The notes beneath the pieces were generated by a model. It was not told the origin of the DNA and searched no databases. It saw nothing but the letters and a program-made list of their open reading frames with translations. This document shows, piece by piece, positions 22,815-32,700 of a stretch of 64,000 bases of DNA; position 1 is the stretch's first letter; each line of letters starts with the position of its first letter. Made by a program: the position numbers and the translations under genes. Origin of the DNA: Asterias rubens (taxonomy: Eukaryota; Echinodermata; Asteroidea; Forcipulatida; Asteriidae); NCBI RefSeq assembly GCF_902459465.1, contig NC_047082.1, positions 12,088,545 through 12,152,544 of the forward strand, given 5' to 3'.

Positions 22815-22837
22815 AAGTTGGCCATAGGAACGTTCTT

Positions 22838-23094
22838 TAGGGTGCGTGAGATTTAGCTTCCCTGGGTCGACCCTGGTCTGCCCCCTGTGCGTTCGAATAA
22901 ATTTGATGTCATTCCAGAGGCTCACCCGGGTCAGCTTCCAGTGCCTTGCTTGTGGAGTGGGTCACTTTGGGGCTGTCCCCAGGTGTGCATGAGTGATCGT
23001 ACTATTAGCTCTTGTCATCCCAGGGGCTCAGCCAAGTGAGCACCGCGGGGTCGACACAATTATTAAGCTAATCGAACGCACCCATAATTTCACT
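22838..23094. repeat. Family F element, long form
   Basis: GGGTGCGTGAGATTTAGCTT left end, AGCTAATCGAACGCACCC right end. The interior has GTCTGCCCCCTG, GTGCCTTGCTTGTGGAGTGG and ATTAGCTCTTGTCA, shared with 40577-40902 and partly with 41628-41989. Confidence 0.8.
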
Positions 23095-23199
23095 ACGTTG
23101 AGGTTACAATCCATCAAGTTTGCTTTGCGCCCTCATCGTCAGGTGTCTTAATATTGTGTAGTGGGTCAATAAATTACGGACCAATACTTGCAATAATTA

Positions 23200-23470
23200 A
23201 ATCAAACTCGCGGTTAAATGCGTACTTCCAGACATAAATAAATTGGTCCTTGAAGTACTACTCTATTATTGGCCTATCACAAAGGAAGTTTGCGCTTGGC
23301 GTACTACTCAGGCAAGTAGCTTCGCCTGGAGCAACAAGTCTGAATAGTATACTTGAAGAAAGGACCTAGAGTAGTCTTTCTCGTGGTAAAACGCACACAA
23401 GTCAAAACACTTCGTTTCTAGGCAACAGCAGCACGTAAACAACGCACTCCGTATTCAGAGTTTGTTAAAT
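23200..23470 (+). repeat. Lectin-upstream repeat, copy P2
   Basis: GGCAACAGCAGCACGTAAAC and AACGCACTCCGTATT are identical to P1. Other parts have diverged. Confidence 0.75.
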
Positions 23471-23504
23471 GGTTATTTCCCTAAATAATCTTATTATTGA
23501 ATAC

Positions 23505-23640
23505 GTACGGAAGGGACCTCATCAATACAGAGGTCTTATATTAAATCAATTCATGGTTAATTGCACACTTTCAGCCCAAAACAAAATTAATTGGCTTCTT
23601 AGCAACAACAGCGGGTAAACAATTTCACCATTATCCCATT
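23505..23640 (+). repeat. Lectin-upstream repeat, copy P3 (diverged)
   Basis: GGAAGGGACCTCA, GGTCTTA-ATTAAAT, TGCACACTTTCA and TTAGCAACAACAGCGGGTAA match the order of motifs in P1. Confidence 0.65.
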
Positions 23641-23764
23641 AATTTTCAGGTCAATAAGCCGACACTTCACTTGTTGCGTATAACCGTTGGTATCGTCTTT
23701 GTATCAGCACACAGAAGCCTTTTTACAAGCAGAGAGTTGAGTTCAAAATCGCAGTATTGACTTC

Positions 23765-23885
23765 GTTGAAGAATTATTTCTTCTTATTTTTCCTTGTGTC
23801 CGTCTTGGCTACTCCTGAAGCGGTGTGTCCTCCTGGACGGTTGTCGTCTCAAGACTCATGCAACAGAATTATATTCCGTTTCATA
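23765..23885 (+). pseudogene. Fossil 5' end of a second C-type lectin gene
   Basis: A plus-strand frame reads a hydrophobic leader (FFLFFLVSVLATPEA) followed by VCPPGRLSSQDSCNRI. This aligns with the leader and first lectin residues of the intact gene downstream (ACPPGWLTWQDSCYIL). No start codon is obvious and the similarity ends soon after 23870, so this is a truncated duplicate. It follows upstream repeat P3 just as the intact gene follows P4. Confidence 0.75.
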
Positions 23886-23993
23886 GTAAAGCACTATAGT
23901 CAATCAGTGTACAAGTAACTGTACGGAAAACTTGTTCTTTCGTCTCCAAGCAACCGCTCGTTGTTTACTCACGGATCTGTCAAATGATGCTCT

Positions 23994-24000
23994 TATAAAA
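23994..24000 (+). promoter_or_regulatory. TATA box of the lectin gene
   Basis: TATAAAA 123 bp before the ATG, just after a diverged upstream repeat (P4, about 23925-23985: CTCCAAGCAACCGCTCGTTG). Predicts a leader of about 90-95 nt. Confidence 0.6.
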
Positions 24001-24122
24001 CACCAGGCAAACAGTTTAGGCCTATTTTATTTTGAAAAAAAAATTGACTTTGTCAGAGTACGAACTTTACTTTTGTACACGAGCAAGATTCACTACAAAA
24101 GTTGTTGAACTTTTGCACCAAA

Positions 24123-24875
24123 ATGTCACCATCTAGTTTTAGCGAGATGATCGTTGTTTTGTTGGTGATGGTCAGCATCTTACGGGCACTCCATGCAGCG
24201 TGTCCTCCCGGCTGGTTGACTTGGCAAGACTCCTGCTACATCTTACTGCCTCAGAAGATGAATTGGTTCGATGCTTCGAAAGCTTGTGACCGGCCCGGGG
24301 TCAGTCTTGTTTCCACAAACTCAACGGAAGAACACAACTTTTTATGGGGAAACATGACTAAATGGATGACAGAATTTGGCGCCATAAGTAGAAGTGATCT
24401 GCAGCTGTGGATCAACTGCTACCGCGATAGCAACAAGCAGCCATTTATATGCTCAGGTTATGATGGAATTTTGAGTTTCAGAAATTGGGACGACGGCGAA
24501 CCATCAGACCTATTTAACGAGGAGTGCGCAAGAATGGCAAAGAGCATCGGAGGGAGATGGGCAGACGGTTATTGTGATTCCAAATATTTTGTCGCTTGTG
24601 AAATGTCGGCTTTTGCGTACGGATGCCGTCAGTCAAGCCGCCGTTACAAACACATACCACAGCAGTGTCTGCTCAACCATCAGATCAAGAGCTATCCGGT
24701 CAAGGAGTCCATTGGGTGTGGTCAGGCATGCTGGGCGGAGCCTCTCTGCCGCTCCTTCAATCTCTTGAAGCAAGATGGCATCAAGCCGATCTGTCAGCTC
24801 AACCATGCCAGTCGCATGGATGCTGACGGCACTGATATCAAGTACGAGGAGAACTGTTACTTGTATGAGCCGTAG
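24123..24875 (+). CDS. Secreted C-type lectin with C-terminal PAN/apple-like domain
   Basis: An uninterrupted 250-residue frame with ATG at 24123; an upstream in-frame extension lacks ATG. Residues 1-25 form a signal peptide (MIVVLLVMVSILRALHA). The CTLD runs from ACPPGWLTWQDSCY through WFDASKACDRPGVSLVS, LWINCYRD, WDDGEPSDLFNEECARM to RWADGYCDSKYFVACE. The long-loop triad is EPS rather than EPN/QPD and the WND motif is WAD, so calcium-dependent sugar binding of the standard kind is uncertain. A Cys-rich region follows (YGCRQSSRRYKHI, IGCGQACWAEPLCRSFNL, CQLN, NCYLYEP), whose spacing fits a PAN/apple module. The gene is intronless within the CDS. Its 5' region belongs to a reiterated series. 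Likely a secreted recognition or adhesion protein; the ligand is unknown. Confidence 0.85.
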   Translation: MSPSSFSEMIVVLLVMVSILRALHAACPPGWLTWQDSCYILLPQKMNWFDASKACDRPGVSLVSTNSTEEHNFLWGNMTKWMTEFGAISRSDLQLWINCYRDSNKQPFICSGYDGILSFRNWDDGEPSDLFNEECARMAKSIGGRWADGYCDSKYFVACEMSAFAYGCRQSSRRYKHIPQQCLLNHQIKSYPVKESIGCGQACWAEPLCRSFNLLKQDGIKPICQLNHASRMDADGTDIKYEENCYLYEP

Positions 24876-25430
24876 ATGGTCAGATCATCGCGACGCATCA
24901 CGTCTTGAAACTGCTTCAATGAGAATTGTTATACTCTGTGTACAAATTGTGAAGTTTGATTGGTCGAGAACCAATCACGTGCCGTGCAACAAATACGCAT
25001 GTTACATGGCTCGACGGGCCGGGTAACATGAAAAGTGATGTACACCGGTGTACATCATCTTGATCGTTCCCGGCGTTGGTCGATTTCGCGCTGTGTACGA
25101 AACAGCCGCGGGTTCGAGGGAATAGTTTCTTGTTCTTCTGCTTATTAAACAATGAATAGTCCGTCGTAATAATGTTTAAAGATGACAACAGAACTTCGAG
25201 AAGAGGAATAACAACTATACAAAGGTATAACACCCTCGAGGGGAAATGGCACCCTCGGCTTCGCCTCGGGTTCCACTCCCCCCCCCCCCGAGTGTACAAA
25301 ACTCCATGGACCCCGTCACAGCGTGCAACATTATTGTATACTGAATGCGTATGTAAAATAATATTGTAAACTGAGCACTTGTTTTCACTTTGTAATTTAG
25401 ACGATTTCTTAATTTGACCGTATTAGATAA
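24876..25430 (+). other. Lectin 3' flank
   Basis: ATTAAA near 25143 is a possible poly(A) signal. GGGTTCGAGGGAAT and a CCTCGAGG...CCTCGG...poly-C stretch occur downstream. No gene seen. Confidence 0.35.
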
Positions 25431-25740
25431 AAATATACCTTTTACTTGAAATAGTTATTTTAAGCAGGAGTTCACGATGTCTTTAAGAACCGACATGTGA
25501 CTGCCGCTTGGAATTCACTGCCGCTTGACCTCAGAAATCAGAACAATCTTTCAATATTCAAACGATAGCTCAAGCTCAAGACCCAACTCTTCAAACGAGC
25601 ATTTCAAATCATGGACGTTTGACTTTGACTTTCCGAACCGGCGCCCTTGAATGGGATTTTTTTGGTCAGATACTGTGCGCTTTATAAGTGCTGTATAATA
25701 TTAATATTATTGTAGTCATGTAGGTCTGTGTTTATACGTC
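25430..25740 (+). mobile_element. LINE 3'-end relic (CR1/L2-like)
   Basis: Translation gives WNSLPLDLRNQNNLSIFKR with a stop, then LKLKTQLFKRAF, the terminal motif of CR1/L2 reverse transcriptases. It is followed by a GCGCTTTATAAGTGC and TATTATT tail. Confidence 0.75.
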
Positions 25741-25799
25741 ATAAAACTATGTGGATTTTGTAGGCAAGAACAATGAAGTATAATTTTGCTATCAGTCAT

Positions 25800-26268
25800 T
25801 GACCTCGATGCAACATGAATATTTCGATCCTGAGTTGTACAGGAAATCCCAGTTGCTTTTTGGGTGTCTTTGTCTTTTGTTCTGCTCATTTTCATGCGTT
25901 CGAATTAAAGCTGTTTTGCCTCTCCAGTAGGTACTGCGTTTCAAATTTAGAATTCGGCCATTCAATTTCGTTTTGCGTCAAATCAAATTCCTTTAGCTCT
26001 CTGTTAAATTTAGCGTATCGCCATTTTTTTTTCGTGTCAAACACGCCTTAAGAAGCGTCTGCGAATTTGAATGCTGCTTTGATGAATTGCTAAATTGAAT
26101 TATTATTTTGTTACATCGAATGACGCAACATTACATGTTGACTAATTTTCAAACGAATTCGAATGACCCTTTTCAGTAGCATTCGATTTCGTGCGAAATA
26201 TAATAGGCTGGTGGTTAAATTGGCTGCTCATTTGCCAAAATTGGCCGAGAAAACCTATACTAGATAGG
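25800..26268 (-). repeat. Family L element (CATTCGATTTCG-rich)
   Basis: Reads in reverse complement to 27210-27600 along most of its length. The end is GGCCGAGAAAACCTATA. Internal AATGTTGCGTCATTCGAT-type motifs are shared with 27210 and 47735. Confidence 0.8.
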
Positions 26269-26371
26269 AGAATCGTCATGGGGGTCACTGTTACATAAAC
26301 CAAATGCATCACGCTGCAAGTTACCAACATGCAAATAGGCAGTTTGTAGAATTAACCTGCGTTGAATTAAG

Positions 26372-26750
26372 TTAAAGGCAGCGGATACTTTTGGTAATTA
26401 ATCAAAACAATTGTTAGCATAAAATCTACTTGGAAACGAGTAGTGGGGAGAGAGGTTGATAGTATAAAACATTGTGAGAAATGGCTCCCTCTGAAGTAAC
26501 GTAGTTTTCGAGAGAGCTTTCCACGAATTTGATTTCGAGACCTCAGAATTAGATTGTTAGGTCTCGAAATCAAGCCTCTGAAAGCACACAACTTCGTGAG
26601 ACAAGGGTGTTTCATAATATAGTTATCTCGCAACTTCGAGGACCTATTGAGCTCAAGTTTTCACAGGTTTGTCATTTTATGCATATGGTGAGATACACCA
26701 AGTGAGAAGACCGGTCTTTGACAATAACCAATAGTGACCAGTGTCTATAA
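26372..26750 (+). repeat. Family A MITE
   Basis: GTTAAAGGCAGCGGATACTT to CAATAGTGACCAGTGTCTAT, with the GAGACCTCAGAATTAGATTG centre. Confidence 0.85.
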
Positions 26751-26964
26751 AATTCCGTCGTCCCTGACTGCTAAAAAATACACTTGAGAAACATATTTAA
26801 AGTTTGAATGGCCAAGGTAGGTACGTTTACCTGTTAGATTTTTTACATCATGGACTGGTCCGCTGCCGTAGTGGAATTTCCCATTGACTAGTCGACACAA
26901 ACGAGTCTTAGGCTGTCGTGTAAGAACTAAAATAAATGTGATACACAGTATTGGATACACGATC
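26751..26964. other. Spacer between A copies, no gene seen
   Basis: A minus-strand frame at 26745-26981 lacks recognisable features. Confidence 0.35.
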
Positions 26965-27209
26965 TTAAAGATACTGGACACTATTGGTAATTATCAAAGA
27001 CCAGTCTTCTCAATTGGTGTATCCCAACATAAGCATAAAATAACAAACTTGTGAAAATTTTAGCTCAATATTGGTCACCGAAGTTGCGAGAAAATGATGA
27101 AAGAAAAAACACCTTGTTGGACGAATTAGTGTGCTTTCAGATAGGACTAAAAGACTACAAAATCTGTGCTATTTCAGGGGAGCCGTTTCTCACAATGTTT
27201 AATACTATA
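26965..27209 (-). repeat. Family A MITE fused to family L
   Basis: TTAAAGATACTGGACACTAT through AGGGGAGCCGTTTCTCACAA, then an abrupt switch to ATAGGTTTTCTC, the family L terminus. Confidence 0.8.
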
Positions 27210-27640
27210 GGTTTTCTCAGCCAATTTCGGAAAAAGAGCAGCCAACTTAACCATCAAGCTAATCTATTTCGCGCGAAATCGAATGCTACTGAAAAGGGTC
27301 ATTCGATTTCGTTTTATGAATAGTCAAATGTAATGTTGCGTCATTCGATTTAACAAAATAATTATTCAATTTAACAATTCATCAAAGCAGCATTCAAATT
27401 CGCAGTCGCTTCTGAAGGCATGTGTGTCTCGAAAAGGAATGACGCTACGCTAAATTGAACAGAGTGCTATAGGAATTTGACTCGACTCAAAACGAAATTG
27501 AATGGCCGAATTCTGAATTTGAAACGCAGTAGCAACTGGAGAGTCAAAACAGCTTTAATTAGAACGTATGGAAATGAAATTGGCTGCTCATTCGCCGAAT
27601 TTGAAAACCTATATCAACAGCTCTCTAATGCTCGTTACCA
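27208..27640 (+). repeat. Family L element, plus orientation
   Basis: ATAGGTTTTCTCAGCCAATT start. Inverted relative to 25800-26268. Contains many AAATTGAATG/CATTCGATTTCG motifs. Confidence 0.8.
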
Positions 27641-28180
27641 AGTCAGTTTTTATGTTAATATTTGTTTTGAGGATTTACCAAACAACATTTGCCTGTAAAT
27701 TAGCATTTTGTGTGATTTTACTATACAATCTATATCAATATCGACTCCTAAATATAGGTTTTCCCGGCCAATTTCAGCAAAAATCCATTCATTTTAACTC
27801 CTGGCTCAATCAATTTCGTTTTGAAAATGAATGCACTTTGAATCAGCATTCGAGAGTCAAAAGGAGTTATTCAATTTCAACAGTTAAGCATTCACTGGTC
27901 AACTTACATTATTCAATTTCATCAGGCCGCAAGACTCATTCAATTTCGTTAAAGCCAGCAGCTACAGCTGGTCAACCATTCATTTTCATTAATGGGCAAA
28001 CATTTTCCAAAATGTTTGCATTCAAATTAAAATTCTTCGTTAGGCCTATGTGCTTATGCTCATTCGTTGCTGCCTATGTTGGACAAATAACTCATGAAAA
28101 ATGCGTCAGATGGTATAACCCTAGCCAGACCTACATGCCAAGATGTCTTGCACGTCAGATCATTGAAGGTTAAAGAAGAA
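27641..28180 (+). repeat. Family L-like CATTCAATTTC-rich DNA
   Basis: GGTTTTCCCGGCCAATTTCA at 27758, then repeated CATTCAATTTC/CATTCATTTTC motifs. A 201-codon frame over 27568-28173 is driven by this repeat and is not called as a gene. Confidence 0.6.
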
Positions 28181-28244
28181 GAAGATGGAGACAAACATAA
28201 CCCAGAAAAATAACACAAATATAACAAAATGTATAACAAACAAA

Positions 28245-28510
28245 GAAAGAACCTGTGAAAAACAGGTAAACATTGAGTTTAACTAATTTGTAAATTTGAG
28301 AACGAACCCTTATAGGTTTCAGCTTTGTGTTTCCGTAAACAAAACTTGTTAACAAAGAAAATAACCCGTGTAAAAAAAAAAAAAACACAAAAAAAAAACC
28401 CCAGGATAACACTAAGTTTAACTTATTTGTCAATTTGAGAACAAACCCTCATGGTTTTAAGCTTTGTGTTTCCCTCAAAAAAGACTCGTTAGTTTATTGT
28501 TTGACAAGTT
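28245..28510 (+). repeat. Two-copy diverged tandem repeat of about 140 bp
   Basis: Both copies contain GAGTTTAACT/AAGTTTAACT, AATTTGAGAACGAACCC or a variant, and AGCTTTGTGTTTCC. Poly-A tracts lie between them. Confidence 0.75.
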
Positions 28511-29055
28511 CTGGACATAGCAAAAACAAAGACAACAAGGCTAAAAAAAAAAAAAAAATTTTATCGGATATAGGCTTTAACTTTTAGGGTAACAAGGCAA
28601 AGCAAAAGGAACAATTATTACACTTAAGAAAACAAAATGAACATGGAAACACCTAGGAAAACATCTGTGTTAGTAAAGGAGCTCTAACTTCCAGTTTACT
28701 CATGACATAAAGCCATTATAAGGCATTTTTAATTTGAATGCAAAGAAGTTGAAATTCGTTGCACATAACTAAAAAAGAAATCTCAAACTAGCAGCAAAAC
28801 CATGTTTGCTTCGGTGGGTCTTAATTTGAATACATCAATTGCAAATAGGTAGTAGAAATTCAACTTAAGAATTGTTAGAGTGTGGTCTTGAATACCTATA
28901 AATGAAGTAGAATGACTGAAGCGAATCTGAACGATCAAAATGTAATCATGGGTGCACGAAAACGAAATTGAATGCTTTAAGAGCTAAAAAGAAACCCTAG
29001 TTTGAGAGGATTATGGGAAACTGCTTGAACTTGAATGCATGTTAATGAAAATGAA
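28511..29055 (+). other. AT-rich DNA and family L fragments
   Basis: GAAATTGGCCGGGAAAACCT at 29068 is a family L-type end. No gene seen before the fibrinogen-like locus. Confidence 0.4.
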
Positions 29056-29067
29056 AGATTTTTTGCT

Positions 29068-29596
29068 GAAATTGGCCGGGAAAACCTATATTTTGTAAAT
29101 TATTTAAAATAGATTGTTTTTTTTCACAAAAATCGTGAATATTTACATAATTATGATGTATAAACCGCTACTCTATACCGCTTGAGGAAGCATGTTGAAT
29201 TTAAGGTGTTTTTAAAACTGTTTAAATTTGTTCAATCCTTGCTGTTTCTGTTCGATTAATTTAGCTTACTGAGTTAAATAACAGTTTAAGTTTCTTGCAA
29301 AGTTCAGTATTTTTAAGTGAGTTGAACGACACTTTAGTCTTGACGTCATAGGTCAGAGGGCACCATGTAATTTATACCCCGTAGTTTTCTGGGTGCTTTA
29401 TGACAACTATAGCTCACACTCTGTGTAATGTCTGGGGTGTAGGTTTTGTTTCATTTTCGGTTTCTTTAAGGTTAAATCGAACGCAAAATACATACTGAGA
29501 TTTTCTTTATTGTTGAGCTGTTATTGTCTTAAAATGGCGCTGATCAGTTTAAGAATCCCGAAGTTGGTGTGTTTGTCCATGTTTGTCGTGAATGCG
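29068..29596 (+). repeat. Duplicated block, copy 1 (promoter and leader of the fibrinogen-like gene)
   Basis: 529 bp repeated at 30283-30811 at a constant offset of 1215 with no difference visible by eye. Includes the 5' flank, the ATG and 21 codons of exon 1. Confidence 0.95.
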
Positions 29597-29786
29597 GTTT
29601 GTCAAACTGAGACTAGCATCATCGATTCAGCAAGATGTGTGTGTCAACCACAACTCACTATTAACCATCCCGCGAACACTGGAGGTGACTTGAACTGCAC
29701 CAATGTTACTGTGGAGCTTAAAGACATGAAAACACAGTTGGCAGAGTTGCAAGAAACAGTGTCTGCCTTGGTTGGCTCTGCGGAAG
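29534..29786 (+). CDS. Fibrinogen-like gene exon 1 (signal peptide, coiled coil)
   Basis: ATG in AAAATGGCG. Donor GTAAGT at phase 1. Confidence 0.88.
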
Positions 29787-32700
29787 GTAAGTGTAGGTAG
29801 CGTTATAGACATTTATCACGCTGTCACCATCTTGGTCATGTCTTGCGCAAACATGGCACCAGACTATTACTTCGTCCAGCCTCAGTTTGGTTAAAATGAG
29901 TTGGAATGGAGTAAAATCAAGATGGCCACACCGTGATAAAGGTCTACAGGGTTGCACGAAAAGCGGGACACTCCTCGAAGCAGTGTCAACTCGAAGTTGC
30001 CGTAGATCTGCTCGTATCGGCCCCATCACAGGCTCAACTTGGGTTTGGAATTATATGGGGATTACGACCCATAATTATGGTTTACGTATAAGGGTCATTC
30101 CATGTCAGACCAACGCCCTTTTTTAACTCATGTCTTCCGATTTTGATAAAAAATGATGTGCTTGTAGGTCCTAATGAGCAATGAATGCACACCAATTTTT
30201 AGCCCGATCGGACTTACCGTGTGGTCAGGGCAGAAACCACTAAAATCTGACGTTTTTAGGGTAAAATACCACCTTTTTGGTAGAAATTGGCCGGGAAAAC
30301 CTATATTTTGTAAATTATTTAAAATAGATTGTTTTTTTTCACAAAAATCGTGAATATTTACATAATTATGATGTATAAACCGCTACTCTATACCGCTTGA
30401 GGAAGCATGTTGAATTTAAGGTGTTTTTAAAACTGTTTAAATTTGTTCAATCCTTGCTGTTTCTGTTCGATTAATTTAGCTTACTGAGTTAAATAACAGT
30501 TTAAGTTTCTTGCAAAGTTCAGTATTTTTAAGTGAGTTGAACGACACTTTAGTCTTGACGTCATAGGTCAGAGGGCACCATGTAATTTATACCCCGTAGT
30601 TTTCTGGGTGCTTTATGACAACTATAGCTCACACTCTGTGTAATGTCTGGGGTGTAGGTTTTGTTTCATTTTCGGTTTCTTTAAGGTTAAATCGAACGCA
30701 AAATACATACTGAGATTTTCTTTATTGTTGAGCTGTTATTGTCTTAAAATGGCGCTGATCAGTTTAAGAATCCCGAAGTTGGTGTGTTTGTCCATGTTTG
30801 TCGTGAATGCGATTTTGATAAAAAATGATGTGCTTGTAGGTCCTAATGAGCAATGAATGCACACCAATTTTTAGCCCGATCGGACTTACCGTGTGGTCAG
30901 GGCAGAAACCACTAAAATCTGACGTTTTTAGGGTAAAATACCACCTTTTTGGTAGAAATATGTCATAACCATGTCAACACATCACACATATGCAAATTTG
31001 GTATCAAAATAATGAGAATTGCATGCCGAAATCAATTCTTTTGTCAAAAATAAATTTTCTCAAATGTAAGTCACTGTAATCTTTATTATGTTATCGTGAC
31101 CTTTGACCCAGTTTTGAAAATAATGTATCATTCCAAGAAACAGTTGGGCTCTTCAAAATTTACAACTTTATTACTATTTTTGTACAAGTCACCATGATCT
31201 TTATAATGTTATCGTGACATTTGACCCAATTTTTGAAACAATGCACCATTCCAAAAATCAACAAAATAAAAATCACTTGATAGAGCATGTCTTCCTCTAT
31301 CAGAATCAACCAAGAAACAACTGGTCTCTTCAAAATTTACAATTTTATGACTATTTGTGTACAGTTGTTAGGTTACAAATTAGTCAATTTATATTAAATC
31401 ATAATAAATCCACCAACAAAACTCACTCTTCTGTTTTTAAAGTTACTTAAATTCTTCATGGTTTGCGATTTTTGTCCTGTTGACGGCTGATGTGGTTTAA
31501 CCAGAATCAGAATTTAAATTATCAGCAGTGACGCACCCAGGATTTATTATTTTTGGGGGTGGGCCATATTTTCCCCAAATATTTCTTTCGAAGATTGTAA
31601 AACAAAAAATCAAAACAAATCAAACAAACAAATTGAATACCTTGGAGGGCTGGGATCAATCCCCTAGACTCATTGTCCCCCCCTTCGGGTGCACCACTGT
31701 GATTATTAGTGATCTCAGTATAGAGATTACATCAAAGTTGAGATGGAGAAGCTGCCTGCCTTTCTTCAGTAGATCACAAACGTATGCAGTCTTGCTTTAA
31801 CCCCCTGTGATGAATCTTGAACAACAAATTAATGCATAATAACTTTCTGAGAAATCCTCAAGAACGATTTGTTTACCATGCTGCAACTCTGACTTCAGTG
31901 CCCATTTTAATAGAGCTGCTCAGCAGCAGATTTTGTGCTAACTGTGCGATTTCCATTTCATAGCGGCGCTAACCGTATATAGCCCACAAAAGGCATGCTA
32001 ACCTTCCGATGAAGTCAGAGTTGCAGCATGGTGACATTTTTTTTACCATCTTGGAAAGAATTTTGTTTGGGAAATATGCCCCCCCCCCCCTCAACCCACA
32101 ACCCAAACTAAATCCTGGGTGCGTCACTGCTGGTATCTTAAAATATGATTCTGGTTAGACCACATCAGCCCTCAACATAAAAAAATCCCAAACATTTACA
32201 GTTTGGAAAGTTTTTTATTATTTTTTATTTATAAAGTAAAGTTTATAAGTAGTCTTAAAGTTGTAAATTTTGAAGAGCCCAACTGTTTCTTAGTGGATTC
32301 TGATAGAAGAAGACATGCTCTATCAAGTGATTTTTATTTTGTTGATTTTTGGAATGATACATTATTTTAAAATATGGGTCAAAGGTCACGATAACATATT
32401 AAGATTACAGTAACCTACATTTCTGAAAATTTATTTTTAACAAAAGAATTGATTTGAGCATGCAATTCTCATCATTTTGATACCAAATTTGCATATATGT
32501 GATAAAAATTGACATGGTTATGACATATTTTTACCAAAAAGGCGGTATTTTACCCTAAAAATGTCAGATTTTAGTGGTTTCTGCCCTGACCACATGGTAA
32601 GTCGGATCGGGCTAAAAATTGGTGTGCATTCATTGCTCATTAGGACCTACAAGCACAGCAATTTTTATCAAAATTGGAAGACATGAGGTAAACAAGTGTG

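Noticed and set aside
22668-23094. Regular GGTCGACCC repeats resembling a CRISPR-like array
   Set aside because: These are inverted-repeat ends of family F transposons in an animal genome; no direct-repeat and spacer pattern.
27568-28173. 201-codon plus-strand open frame
   Set aside because: Its residues follow reiterated CATTCAATTTC motifs of family L; no recognisable domain and no splice or start context.
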